Below the pieces are notes generated by a model. That model was given only the letters and a program-made list of their open reading frames with translations, made no database searches and was not told the origin of the DNA. Of a DNA stretch of 64,000 nt, positions 24,080-31,989 are shown one piece after another. Position 1 is the first letter of the stretch. The number at the start of each line of letters is the position of its first letter. A program made the position numbers and the translations under genes. The stretch is from Methylibium sp035476815 (lineage in GTDB: Bacteria > Pseudomonadota > Gammaproteobacteria > Burkholderiales > Burkholderiaceae_C). The DNA lies in assembly GCA_035476815.1 (NCBI GenBank), contig DATILD010000076.1, forward strand, positions 14,176-78,175. The letters run 5' to 3'.

Positions 24080-24592
24080 ATGGACATGATTCACGACGCC
24101 ACCCAAGTGGCGCGCCACGAAGCGCAACGCCAGGCCGCCGCGGCCCCGGGGCGCGAGTACCTGAGCTTCCGGCTCGGCGCCGAGGAGTACGGCATCGACA
24201 TCCTGAAGGTGCAGGAGATCCGCTCCTACGAGCCCCCGACCCGCATCGCCAACGCGCCCTCGTTCCTGAAGGGCGTGATCAACCTGCGCGGCGTGATCGT
24301 GCCGATCGTCGACCTGCGCGTGAAGTTCGGCTGCGACGCCGAGATCAACGCGGTCACCGCGGTGATCGTGCTCGGCGTCAAGGGCCGCGTGGTCGGCGCG
24401 GTGGTCGACTCGGTCAGCGACGTGCTCGAGCTGCCGGCCGAGACCATCAAGGCGGCGCCGGCGATGGGTGCGGTGGTCGATACCAGCTACCTGATCGGCA
24501 TCGCCAGCGTTGCCGAGCGCATGCTGATCCTGCTCGACATCGAGTCGCTGATGAGCAGCGCCGACCTGGGGCTGATCGACAGCGCGATGTGA
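24080..24592 (+). CDS. cheW: Chemotaxis coupling protein CheW
   Basis: A 170-residue CheW, the scaffold that joins CheA to receptors. It has EYLSFRLGAEEYGIDILKVQ, EIRSYEPPTRIANAPSFLKG, VINLRGVIVPIVDLRVKFG and VVDSVSDVLELPAE, the standard two SH3-like subdomains. A charged Gln/Ala-rich N-terminal extension of about 25 residues precedes the domain. It is separated from the receptor by 96 bases holding its own sigma-28-type promoter. A good hairpin (24615-24634) closes the cluster. Confidence 0.96.
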   Translation: MDMIHDATQVARHEAQRQAAAAPGREYLSFRLGAEEYGIDILKVQEIRSYEPPTRIANAPSFLKGVINLRGVIVPIVDLRVKFGCDAEINAVTAVIVLGVKGRVVGAVVDSVSDVLELPAETIKAAPAMGAVVDTSYLIGIASVAERMLILLDIESLMSSADLGLIDSAM

Positions 24593-24614
24593 ACCGCTCG
24601 CCGCGACGATGACG

Positions 24615-24634
24615 ACGGCGCCTGCGGGCGCCGT
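24615..24634. terminator. Hairpin after cheW
   Basis: ACGGCGCC (24615-24622) pairs perfectly with GGCGCCGT (24627-24634) around TGCG, 23 bases after the cheW stop. Only a short T-poor tail follows, so the termination type is uncertain, but the position fits the end of the chemotaxis unit. Confidence 0.5.
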
Positions 24635-24676
24635 TGCCGTTGGCGGCCGATGCCGGCCGCTACACTCCGCTCGCCC

Positions 24677-25057
24677 ATGAAGCTCCGAAGCCGCCGTTCG
24701 CTGCCGCTGCGCGCCCTGCTCGCGCTGTGGCTGCTGCTCGGCCTGCTGGTCGCGCCGGTGCAGGCCGCGCGCCATGCCGGCGCGATGGCCTCGGGGCAGC
24801 TCGTGTGCTCCGCCGCCGGCGCCTATGCCGTCGGCGCCGACGGCGAGTTGCTGCCGGCCGACGGGGTCGGCGCGCATGACTGCTGCCAGGCGGCCGCGAG
24901 CGCGCTGCCGGGGCCGGTCGCGGCGGTCGCGGCGATCCGGATCGCGGCCGCCGAGCCTGCCGCCGTGCCGCTCGCAAGGCCGGTCGCGGCACCCGCCGCG
25001 CTGCCGCCGGCCCGCGGTCCGCCCGCGCGCCGCAACGCCCCGACCGCTCCACGCTGA
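24677..25057 (+). CDS. Exported DUF2946-like protein upstream of TonB receptor
   Basis: A 126-residue protein with a basic N-terminus and a hydrophobic signal segment (LPLRALLALWLLLGLLVAPV, cleavage near VQAARH). The mature part has two features of DUF2946-like proteins: an internal LVCSAAG and GAHDCCQAAA, a His-Cys-Cys site that could bind a metal. The C-terminal third is low-complexity Ala/Pro. Such genes commonly precede TonB-dependent receptors and copper proteins, as here. ATG 24677 fits the signal peptide; an upstream in-frame GTG adds nothing recognisable. The family call is moderate. Confidence 0.6.
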   Translation: MKLRSRRSLPLRALLALWLLLGLLVAPVQAARHAGAMASGQLVCSAAGAYAVGADGELLPADGVGAHDCCQAAASALPGPVAAVAAIRIAAAEPAAVPLARPVAAPAALPPARGPPARRNAPTAPR

Positions 25058-25111
25058 CGCCGCTCCGAGCCGGGGCGCGCGTCGCGCCCCTGTCCCGTTG
25101 CGGAGTCTTCC

Positions 25112-27166
25112 ATGCAAATCCTTCCCAGGCCGCTCGCCGCGGCCGCCGCGCTGGCTTGTGCCGGCGCGTTCGCGCAGTCGTCCCCCGATGCCGCGCTGAC
25201 CCTCGAACCCGTGGTCGTCAGCGGCGCGCGCAATCCCGACCAGTCCACGCTGACCCAGCCCGACCTGCCGACCGCGCGGCGTCGGATCGAGCTCACGCCC
25301 GGTGGCGCCGGCCTCGTCGATGCCGCCGACTACGCCGAGCGCCGCGTCGCGACGCTGGCCGACGCGCTCGGCCTCGCCACCGGCGTGTTCGTGCAGCCGC
25401 GCTTCGGCGCCGAGGAGGCGCGCCTCGCGATCCGCGGCTCGGGCCTGCAGCGGACCTTCCACGGCCGCGGCCTGAAGCTGATGCAGGACGGCGTGCCGCT
25501 GAACCTGGCCGACGGCAGCTACGACTTCCAGGCGGTCGAGGCGCTGTCGGCGCGCTATGTCGAGGTGTGGCGCGGCGCGAACGCACTGCAGTACGGCGCC
25601 AGCCAGCTCGGCGGCGCGGTCAACTTCGTCTCGCCCAACGGCTACAACGCCGACGCGCTGCGACTGCGCGCCGAGGCCGGCAGCAACGGCTACCGCCGCG
25701 CGCATGCCAGCACGGCGCTGGTGAACGGCGGCTTCGACGCCTACCTCGCGTTCAGCCATTTCGGCCAGGACGGCTTTCGCCAGCACGCCCGGCAGGGCAG
25801 CCAGCGCGCCTTCGCCAACCTCGGCTGGCAGCTCGCGCCCGACCTCGAGACGCGCTTCTACCTCGGCGCGGTGCGCAGCCGCTCGGAGCTGCCGGGCTCG
25901 CTGACGCGCGAGCAGCTCGACGCCGATGCCCGCCAGGCCAACCCCGGCAACGTCGCGCTCGACCAGCGGCGCGACATCGACTGGCTGCGGGTGTCGAACA
26001 AGACCGTGTGGCGGCTGGCGCCGCAGCAGCAGCTCGAGGCCTTCGCCTACGTGGCGGCCAAGGAGCTCGACCACCCGATCTTCCAGGTGCTGCGCCAGGA
26101 CAGCCGCGACGCCGGCGCCGAGCTGCGCTGGGTCAGCGAGGAGCCGCTGGCCGGACGGCGCAACCGCTTCGTCGCCGGGCTGTCGGGCGCCCGCGGCGTG
26201 ACCGACGACGACCGCTACCTCAACCTCGCCGGCGAACCGGGCGACCGCACCGACGCGAACCGCCAGACCGCCACCTCGGCCGAGCTCTACGGCGAGTGGC
26301 AGCACGAGTGGCGACCCGGCTGGTGGGCGGTGCTCGGCGCCCAGGCGACGCGCGCGACGCGGCGCTTCGAGGACCGCTACGTCGTCGCCGGCAACGACCA
26401 GAGCTTCGACCAGAGCTTCCGCCGCGTCAGCCCCAAGCTCGGGCTGCGGCACGAGGTCTCGCCGCAATGGCAATGGTTCGCCAACCTGTCCGGCAGCTTC
26501 GAGCCGCCCAGCTTCGGCGAACTGGCCGGCGGCTCGACGCCGCTGCTCAACGAGGCGCAGCGCGGCACGACGCTGGAGGTCGGCACGCGCGGCCGCATCG
26601 ACGGCCTGGAGTGGGACGCGGCGCTGTATGCGACGCGGCTGCGCAACGAGCTGCTCGCGCTCGCCGGCACCGCCGGCAACGGCAGCACGATCAACGCGGA
26701 CAGCACCTGGCATCGCGGCCTCGAGCTCGGCCTGGCCGGCGGCTCGGCGCGCGCGGCCGGGCTTGCGTGGCGGGTCGCGGCACTCGTCAACGATTTCCGC
26801 TTCGACGGCGACGCGAGCTATGGCGACGGCCGGCTCGCCGGCCTGCCGCGTGCCGCGCTGCGCGCCGAGGCGGGCTGGCGCTTCGGCGAGGCGTTGCGCC
26901 TGGTGCTGAACACCGAGGCCGCGAGCCGCAGCGGGGTCGACTACGCCGGCACGCTGTACGCGCCCGGCTACGCGATCTGGGGGCTGCGGCTCGAGGGACG
27001 GGTCGCGACGGCGGGCTGGTTCGTCGAAGGCCGCAACCTCGGCGACCGCGCCTATGCGGCGACCACCGGCGTGATCCGCGACGCGCGGGCCGCGGGGGCC
27101 TCGCTGGCGCAGTTCCTGCCCGGCGATGGCCGGGCGGTCTACGCCGGCATCGACTGGAAGCTGTGA
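25112..27166 (+). CDS. TonB-dependent outer-membrane receptor
   Basis: A 684-residue receptor. Residues 1-22 are a signal peptide (ending GAFAQSS); LEPVVVSGARNPD is a TonB-box-like start. The plug domain shows ATLADALGLATGVFVQPRFG, LAIRGSGLQRTFHGRGLKLM and VEVWRGANALQYGASQLGGA, then VNFVSPNG. The remainder is a 22-strand barrel typical of FecA/FepA-like proteins, with FANLSGSFEPPSFGEL and WFVEGRNLGDRAYAATTG near the end; the last residue is Leu rather than the usual aromatic. The flanking DUF2946-like and YcnI-like genes suggest a copper-related substrate, but a siderophore cannot be excluded. Confidence 0.92.
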   Translation: MQILPRPLAAAAALACAGAFAQSSPDAALTLEPVVVSGARNPDQSTLTQPDLPTARRRIELTPGGAGLVDAADYAERRVATLADALGLATGVFVQPRFGAEEARLAIRGSGLQRTFHGRGLKLMQDGVPLNLADGSYDFQAVEALSARYVEVWRGANALQYGASQLGGAVNFVSPNGYNADALRLRAEAGSNGYRRAHASTALVNGGFDAYLAFSHFGQDGFRQHARQGSQRAFANLGWQLAPDLETRFYLGAVRSRSELPGSLTREQLDADARQANPGNVALDQRRDIDWLRVSNKTVWRLAPQQQLEAFAYVAAKELDHPIFQVLRQDSRDAGAELRWVSEEPLAGRRNRFVAGLSGARGVTDDDRYLNLAGEPGDRTDANRQTATSAELYGEWQHEWRPGWWAVLGAQATRATRRFEDRYVVAGNDQSFDQSFRRVSPKLGLRHEVSPQWQWFANLSGSFEPPSFGELAGGSTPLLNEAQRGTTLEVGTRGRIDGLEWDAALYATRLRNELLALAGTAGNGSTINADSTWHRGLELGLAGGSARAAGLAWRVAALVNDFRFDGDASYGDGRLAGLPRAALRAEAGWRFGEALRLVLNTEAASRSGVDYAGTLYAPGYAIWGLRLEGRVATAGWFVEGRNLGDRAYAATTGVIRDARAAGASLAQFLPGDGRAVYAGIDWKL

Positions 27167-27177
27167 AGGAGCGAACG

Positions 27178-27693
27178 ATGATGAAGATTCCGATGTGCGG
27201 CGCGGCCGTGCTGGCGGCGCTGGCGCTGCCGGCCCAGGCCCATGTGAGCGTCACGCCGGTCAGCGCGCCGGCCGGCGGCCATGTGCGGCTGGCCTTCGGC
27301 GTGACCCATGGCTGCCAGGGCAGCGCCACGACCGAGGTGATCCTGCGGCTGCCCCACGAGCGCGTGCTCAACGCGCGGCCGATGCCCAAGCCGGGCTGGA
27401 CGCTCGAGATCGAGCGCCGGGTGCTCGCCGCGCCCTACGAACTGCACGGCCGCCGCGTCGCCGACAGCGTCGCCGAGATCCGCTGGCGCGGCGGGCCGCT
27501 GCCGAACGCCCACTACGACGAGTTCGTGATCGCGGCCAAGCTCGCCGACGGCGCGGCCGGACCGGTCGCGTTCGAGCTGCTGCAGCAGTGCGAGCGCGGG
27601 CGCAACGAGTGGGTCGGCGCGCCGGGCAGCGAGTCGCCGGCGCCGGTGTTGAACGTGGAGCCCGCGGCAGCTTCGGGACACCACGGGCACTGA
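27178..27693 (+). CDS. YcnI-like (DUF1775) copper-binding periplasmic protein
   Basis: A 171-residue exported protein. The signal peptide ends ALPAQA, leaving His22 as the first residue of the mature chain (HVSVTPVSAPAGG); in YcnI the N-terminal His, a Glu and a Trp hold copper. GVTHGCQGSATTEVILRLP carries the acidic residue and NEWVGAPGSES supplies Trp, so the site looks intact. The tail GHHGH may add metal affinity. It starts 11 bases after the TonB receptor, with GGAG before the tandem ATGs, so the two are one operon. Role inferred: periplasmic copper delivery or storage. Confidence 0.85.
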   Translation: MMKIPMCGAAVLAALALPAQAHVSVTPVSAPAGGHVRLAFGVTHGCQGSATTEVILRLPHERVLNARPMPKPGWTLEIERRVLAAPYELHGRRVADSVAEIRWRGGPLPNAHYDEFVIAAKLADGAAGPVAFELLQQCERGRNEWVGAPGSESPAPVLNVEPAAASGHHGH

Positions 27694-27745
27694 GGCGTCG
27701 CGGCGGTCACGCGGGCCTCGCCGACCGGCGGGCAGAATTGGCTCG

Positions 27746-29194
27746 ATGCAGCCTAACGGTGCCGGCGAAGCCCCATGGCCGGAGCGTCGCGACTTTCTTG
27801 CCCAGTCCCTGGCCACGGCGGGTTTGTACAGCCTGCCGTGCGGAGCGGCGCACGCGGCGCCGGGGCTCTTCGTGTCCAACGTCACCGGCCTCTACTCGGT
27901 CGAGGTCGGCCGCATCGAGACGCCGCGCAGCGCCGCCGAGGTGTCCCGGCTCGTCCAGGCCTGGAATGGCAAGGTCGCCGTGGGCGGCGGGCGCTACAGC
28001 ATGGGCGGTCAGGTGGCGGTGCGCGGCGGTCTGCACCTCGACCTGCGCGAGCTGAACGGGCTGGTGTGGCTGCGCCCGACCGAGCGAACGGTCCGCGTCC
28101 AGGCCGGCATGCGCTGGCGCGATCTGCAGGACCACCTCGACCCGCTCGGGCTGGCCGTCAGCACCATGCAGAGCTATGCCAACTTCACGGTCGGCGGCTC
28201 GGTGTCGGTGAATGCGCATGGCCGCTATGTCGGTCACGGTCCGGTCGGTCATAGCGTTCGGGCACTGCAGATGGTGCGGGCCGACGGGGCCGTGGTCGAG
28301 GCCGGCCCGACGGTCGACGGCGAACTCTTCCGAGCCGCGATCGGCGGCTACGGGGCCGTGGGCATCGTCACGGAAGTCGAGCTGGAGCTCGCCGAGAACG
28401 TGCGCATCGAGCGCACCGTCGAAGCGGTGCCGCTCGATCGCTATGTCCGGCACGTCCAGGACCGCGTGCTGGGCGATCGGAGCGCCGTCCTCCACAACGC
28501 CGATCTGCTGCCGCCGGACTTCGATGCGCCGGTCAGCGTCACCTGGCGACGGGTCGGTGACGATCGGCCGCTGACCGAGTCCGAGCGCCTGGTGCCGCGC
28601 GGCCGGTCGTACGGTTTGGCGCAGAACGCCATCTGGGCGATGACCGAGCTGCCCGGTGGCGCGAGCCTGCGCAAGTCGGTCGCTCGGCCGCTGCTCGCCG
28701 GGAGACCCGCGGTCAAGTGGCTGAACCACGAGGCCAGCCTCGACGTGGCCGAACTCGAGCCACGCACGCGCGCGATCTCGACGTATGCGCTGCAGGAGTA
28801 TTTCGTTGCGCCGCGGCACTTCCTGCCATTTGCGCAAGGACTTGCGCGGGTGCTGCGGGCCCATGACGTCGAGGCGCTCAACGTTTCCATCCGCCACTCG
28901 CCCGCCGACCGGCTTTCGTTGATGGCGTGGGCGCCCGAGGAGGTGTTCTCCTTCGTCCTCTACCACAAGCAACGCATCCATCGGTCCGCGCGGGAGCGTG
29001 TTGCGCGCTGGACGCGCGAGCTCGTCGAGCTCGCGCTGGCTCACGAGGGCCGTCACTATCTGCCCTACCAACTCCATGCGACGAAGGCGCAGTTCGAGGC
29101 GGCCTACCCGCAGGTCGCGCGACTGCGGCAGGTGAAGCAGCGGCTGGACCCGCAGGGCAAGCTCTCCAACGAGCTGTGGCGACGCTACCTCTAG
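27746..29194 (+). CDS. Tat-exported FAD-binding oxidoreductase (VAO / gulonolactone oxidase-like)
   Basis: A 482-residue flavoprotein. The N-terminus has the twin-arginine motif ERRDFL followed by a hydrophobic stretch (AQSLATAGLYSLPCGAAHA), indicating Tat export of the folded enzyme. The FAD_binding_4 domain shows VAVGGGRYSMGGQ, MRWRDLQDHLDPLGLAVSTM, FTVGGSVSVNAHG and GGYGAVGIVTEVELEL. The C-terminal half resembles aldonolactone oxidases (FEAAYPQVARLRQVKQRLDP). The usual covalent-FAD His is not evident in the GGR loop. It lies 52 bases after the YcnI-like gene and may be independent. The substrate is unknown. Confidence 0.85.
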   Translation: MQPNGAGEAPWPERRDFLAQSLATAGLYSLPCGAAHAAPGLFVSNVTGLYSVEVGRIETPRSAAEVSRLVQAWNGKVAVGGGRYSMGGQVAVRGGLHLDLRELNGLVWLRPTERTVRVQAGMRWRDLQDHLDPLGLAVSTMQSYANFTVGGSVSVNAHGRYVGHGPVGHSVRALQMVRADGAVVEAGPTVDGELFRAAIGGYGAVGIVTEVELELAENVRIERTVEAVPLDRYVRHVQDRVLGDRSAVLHNADLLPPDFDAPVSVTWRRVGDDRPLTESERLVPRGRSYGLAQNAIWAMTELPGGASLRKSVARPLLAGRPAVKWLNHEASLDVAELEPRTRAISTYALQEYFVAPRHFLPFAQGLARVLRAHDVEALNVSIRHSPADRLSLMAWAPEEVFSFVLYHKQRIHRSARERVARWTRELVELALAHEGRHYLPYQLHATKAQFEAAYPQVARLRQVKQRLDPQGKLSNELWRRYL

Positions 29195-29250
29195 GGCCTG
29201 TCAACGCGATCGGAGGGCTCGCGCCCGGGCCGGCGCCATCCACCATGACA

Positions 29251-29272
29251 AAGGCGCCCCGCGGGGCGCCTT
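29251..29272. terminator. Bidirectional terminator between FAD oxidoreductase and flgN
   Basis: A perfect 22-base palindrome: AAGGCGCCCCG at 29251-29261 is mirrored by CGGGGCGCCTT at 29262-29272. It sits in the 97-base gap between two convergent units, 57 bases after the oxidoreductase and 19 bases after flgN, and ends in TT/AA on both strands. Confidence 0.7.
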
Positions 29273-29291
29273 CGACCGGTTTCGAGTGGGC

Positions 29292-29678
29292 TCAGGCTCG
29301 CGCCGACCCGCTGTGCACCGCCAGCGCGGCGGCGCCGCGCGCGTTGTAGACGGTCGCCTCGCGCGGCAGCAGGCCTTCGAGCGCGCGGTCGAGCGCGGCG
29401 GTCGCGCGTGCCAGCGTCTCGCGCTGCGCGGCCACCTGGCCGCTGGCGCGCACCAGCCGCTGGCGCAGCGCCGGCGGGATGCCGCCTTCGCGGGCCGCGC
29501 GGCCGAAGTGGTCGAGCGCCAGCGCCAGCGCCTGCTGGAGCTGGGTGGCGGCGGCATCGACGCCGCGGCTGTCGCGCTCGAGCAGCGCCTGGGCGAGGCC
29601 GGCGAGGCGCTGTTCGACCTCGACGATCACCGCCTCGAGCGGGTCGCCGGTCGGGGCAAGGGCAGTCAGGTGGGACAT
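29292..29678 (-). CDS. flgN: Flagellar export chaperone FlgN
   Basis: A 128-residue helical protein. Heptad-like leucines run through LEAVIVEVEQRLAGLAQALLE and LQQALALALDHFGRAARE, as in FlgN, the chaperone that keeps the hook-associated proteins FlgK and FlgL export-competent. It ends in YNARGAAALAVHSGSARA, close to the usual FlgN tail. The start at 29678 is chosen from the family N-terminus (MSHLTALAP). It follows flgM by 20 bases in the same direction. The call leans on position as much as on sequence because FlgN proteins diverge strongly. Confidence 0.82.
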   Translation of the reverse strand: MSHLTALAPTGDPLEAVIVEVEQRLAGLAQALLERDSRGVDAAATQLQQALALALDHFGRAAREGGIPPALRQRLVRASGQVAAQRETLARATAALDRALEGLLPREATVYNARGAAALAVHSGSARA

Positions 29679-29698
29679 GGAACGGGTGGCAACGGGTA

Positions 29699-30004
29699 TC
29701 AACGCTTGACCGAGCCGAGCAGCTCCTGCGCGTTGGCGATCAGCTTGTCGGCGATCACCTCGGCGTTGACCTTGAAGCTGCCGTCGGCGATCGCCTGCTT
29801 CATGCGCTCGACCTTGGCAGCGTCGAACTCGGGCGCCGTCGCGTCGGCCAGCAGGCCGGCCGCGGTGCTCGACAGGTGCACGGCGCTCGCGGCGTCGGCG
29901 TCCTGCGCGCCGCGCGCCTTGGCCGCAGCGGCGCCCGCCTCGGCATTGGCACGCAGCAGCGCGGCCGCGTCGGCGGCAGGGGAGGAAGTGGGACCGATCT
30001 TCAT
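29699..30004 (-). CDS. flgM: Anti-sigma-28 factor FlgM
   Basis: A 101-residue FlgM that holds sigma-28 (FliA) inactive until exported through the finished hook. The N-terminus is disordered and Ala-rich, as usual. The C-terminal sigma-binding half is FDAAKVERMKQAIADGSFKV, then NAEVIADKLIANAQELLG, a textbook FlgM ending. It is flanked by flgA and flgN. A sigma-28-type promoter (30059-30085) precedes it, giving the usual autoregulatory loop. Confidence 0.93.
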   Translation of the reverse strand: MKIGPTSSPAADAAALLRANAEAGAAAAKARGAQDADAASAVHLSSTAAGLLADATAPEFDAAKVERMKQAIADGSFKVNAEVIADKLIANAQELLGSVKR

Positions 30005-30058
30005 GACGGACTCCTGCGACCCGGGTGGTGGTCCCCGGGACGATTCAACATGTCAGCG

Positions 30059-30085
30059 GTATCGACGGCGCACCGTCGAACTTGA
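30059..30085 (-). promoter_or_regulatory. Sigma-28-type promoter of flgM-flgN
   Basis: On the minus strand TCAAGTTC, 11 bases, then GTCGATAC fits TAAAGTTT-N11-GCCGATAA at 12 of 16 positions with exact spacing. The start point would fall near 30052, about 48 bases before the flgM ATG. Confidence 0.6.
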
Positions 30086-30140
30086 GGGCCGACTTTGTAA
30101 CAGCCGGCCGGGCACGCCGACAGCATGCCTGCGCGGCGGC

Positions 30141-30845
30141 TCACAGCGCAAGCTCCACGCGACGCTCGCCGACCGGCTGGCCGGTGACGATGCGGCCGCT
30201 GTCGGTGCGCACGCGCACCGCACGGCCCTCGACGCCGGGCGCGAGCGCCAGGCCTTCGGACTGCACCGCGAAGCCGGGGCCGCTGGCGACCAGCTTCACG
30301 GTCTCGCCGGCGGCGAACCATTGGCGCGCGCGCAGGTGCGAAGCGCGCAGGCTCTCGCCCGGGTTCAGCGCCAGCGCGAGCGGGCGGCCGATCGCGGCGG
30401 CCGGGTCGGTGATCGCCGGCTGGCCGCTGGCGGCGAGGTCGACCTCCGCGACCTGCAGGTCGCTCTCGGACAGCGTGGCGCCGGCCGGCAGCGCCGCGGT
30501 GGCCACCACGGCCGGGCCCCAGACCTTGACGGTGATCGGCAGATAGACATTCCAGCGCACCGGGCCGTCGGCACAGCGCAGGCCGACGCGGCTGCTGCCC
30601 CAGGCCCTGAAGCCGGGCGGCAGATAGGGTTCGATGCGCGCGCAGGGCGCGAGCTTCAGGCGCGGGTCGAGCCGGCCGGGCTCGACCTCGACGCGCACGC
30701 CGGGCCTCGGCGCCGCGCCGGCCAGCGCCAGCGCGCGGGCCTGGGCGGCCAGCGGATCGTCGTCCTGCGCGGCCAGCGGCCCGGCGGTCCCCAGCGCGAG
30801 CAGCAGCGTCGCGCAGCGGAGGGCAAGGGAGGGCCGTCGGTTCAT
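30141..30845 (-). CDS. flgA: Flagellar P-ring assembly chaperone FlgA
   Basis: A 234-residue periplasmic protein with signal peptide (MNRRPSLALRCATLLLALGT, cleavage after PLAAQ). The SAF-like region is clear: LPAGATLSESDLQVAEVDLA, then PAAAIGRPLALALNPGESLR and HLRARQWFAAGETVKLVAS. The end, GVEGRAVRVRTDSGRIVTGQPVG, is the conserved FlgA tail. It assists assembly of FlgI into the P ring. It is transcribed away from flgB; the divergent gap holds an inverted repeat (30883-30918). Confidence 0.94.
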   Translation of the reverse strand: MNRRPSLALRCATLLLALGTAGPLAAQDDDPLAAQARALALAGAAPRPGVRVEVEPGRLDPRLKLAPCARIEPYLPPGFRAWGSSRVGLRCADGPVRWNVYLPITVKVWGPAVVATAALPAGATLSESDLQVAEVDLAASGQPAITDPAAAIGRPLALALNPGESLRASHLRARQWFAAGETVKLVASGPGFAVQSEGLALAPGVEGRAVRVRTDSGRIVTGQPVGERRVELAL

Positions 30846-30882
30846 CACGCCAGCACTTTAGGAGGCCGGGCGCGCCGCCGTG

Positions 30883-30918
30883 GCGGGAATTGACCGCCGA
30901 AGCGACCGCTATTCCCGC
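30883..30918. promoter_or_regulatory. Inverted repeat in the flgA-flgB divergent promoter region
   Basis: GCGGGAAT (30883-30890) and ATTCCCGC (30911-30918) are perfect complements separated by 20 bases, in the gap between the divergent flgA (start 30845) and flgB (start 31013). The spacing of about two helical turns suits a dimeric or tetrameric activator site serving both flagellar operons. No sigma-54 or sigma-28 consensus was found here. Confidence 0.4.
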
Positions 30919-31012
30919 TAATGTTTTCGAAGCCGGCGTCCAAGATGCGGTCCATCGCCATGCGAGCGTCCGCCCATCGGGTCGGCGCCGCCGGCTCACC
31001 GGCAGACCCGCC

Positions 31013-31417
31013 ATGATGGACCGCCTTACGAACACGCTCGACTTCCAGGCCCAGGCGCTCGCGCTGCGCTCGGAACGCCAGCGCCTGATCGCCAGCAACA
31101 TCGCCAACGCCGACACGCCCGGCTACGTGGCGCGCGACATGGACTTCGCCGCCGCGCTGCGCGAGGCCACCGGAAGCGCGACCCCCGGCAACCAGATGAC
31201 CGCGACCCGGCCGGGCCACATCAGCCCGGCCGCCGGCGCCGTCGGCGAGGCCGGCCTGAAGTACGCGACGCCCAGCCAGACCAACCTCGACCGCAACACG
31301 GTGGACATGGACCGCGAGCGCGCGGCCTTCGCCGACAACGCGGTGCACTACGAGGCGACGCTGCGCTTCATCAACGGCAACGTGCGCACGATGCTGAGCG
31401 CGATCACCGGCCAGTGA
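31013..31417 (+). CDS. flgB: Flagellar basal-body rod protein FlgB
   Basis: A 134-residue proximal rod subunit. It has the shared rod/hook N-terminal motif RQRLIASNIANADTPGYVARDMDF, and a C-terminal helix (VHYEATLRFINGNVRTMLSAI) that packs with it. Two tandem ATGs (31013, 31016) are possible starts. It is first in the rightward flagellar operon. A 124-base gap with a dispersed repeat (31459-31546) separates it from flgC, which is unusual since these two genes are normally nearly adjacent. Confidence 0.96.
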   Translation: MMDRLTNTLDFQAQALALRSERQRLIASNIANADTPGYVARDMDFAAALREATGSATPGNQMTATRPGHISPAAGAVGEAGLKYATPSQTNLDRNTVDMDRERAAFADNAVHYEATLRFINGNVRTMLSAITGQ

Positions 31418-31458
31418 GGCAAATGACCATGAGAGCTGCTGAAGCAAGAAGTCAAGTT

Positions 31459-31546
31459 GCGGGCCGAACGCCGGGCCGCCCCAAGTCGGCCCGCGTCCCC
31501 TCGGGGGACCGGCCGACGTACCCGTCGGACGAGGGGTTGTCATGAG
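31459..31546 (+). repeat. Dispersed repeat, copy A, abutting the flgC start
   Basis: This 88-base stretch is about 89 percent identical (nine substitutions and one indel by eye) to 53848-53936. It contains a CCCCTCGGGGGA palindromic centre and ends GACGAGGGGTTGTCATGAG, so that its last bases are the flgC start codon and its GAGGGG serves as ribosome-binding site. The sister copy ends the same way at the sapC start. Confidence 0.75.
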
Positions 31547-31964
31547 CATGTTGTCGATCTTCAACGTCAGCGGCAGTGCCGTCAGCGCGCAGAGCCAGCG
31601 CCTGAACGTCGTTGCCTCCAACCTGGCGAATGCCGACACGGTGGCCGGCCCCGACGGCCAGGCCTACAAGGCGCGCCAGGTGGTGTTCCAGACGGTGCCC
31701 TTCGGCGAGGCCGGCCAGCCGTCCACCGCCGCCGGCGTGCAGGTCACGCAGGTGACCGAGGACCAGAGCGCCGGCCGCCGCGTGCTCGACCCCAAGCACC
31801 CGCAGGCCGACGCCGACGGCTACGTGACCTATTCCAACGTCAACGCGGTCGAGGAGATGGTCAACATGATCTCGGCCTCGCGTTCCTACCAGAACAACAT
31901 CGAGGTGATGAACACCGCCAAGACCCTGCTGCTGAAGACGCTGCAGATGGGTCAGGGCGGCTGA
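31542..31964 (+). CDS. flgC: Flagellar basal-body rod protein FlgC
   Basis: A 140-residue proximal rod subunit. The N-terminal rod motif is QSQRLNVVASNLANADTVAG; VLDPKHPQADADGYVTYSNV is the conserved central part; and VEEMVNMISASRSYQNNIEV followed by MNTAKTLLLKTLQMG is the C-terminal helix. Start ATG 31542 lies at the edge of the dispersed repeat, whose GAGGGG acts as the ribosome-binding site. flgD follows after 25 bases. Confidence 0.97.
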   Translation: MSMLSIFNVSGSAVSAQSQRLNVVASNLANADTVAGPDGQAYKARQVVFQTVPFGEAGQPSTAAGVQVTQVTEDQSAGRRVLDPKHPQADADGYVTYSNVNAVEEMVNMISASRSYQNNIEVMNTAKTLLLKTLQMGQGG

Positions 31965-31989
31965 CACGCCGCGCCGCTGAAGGACCCCC

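Noticed and set aside
22085..26713. Very long open frame on the minus strand opposite the cheA-receptor-cheW-TonB region
   Set aside because: It runs antisense to genes with clear domains, has repetitive Arg/Ala/Gly-rich composition and no domain; it results from high GC with few stops.
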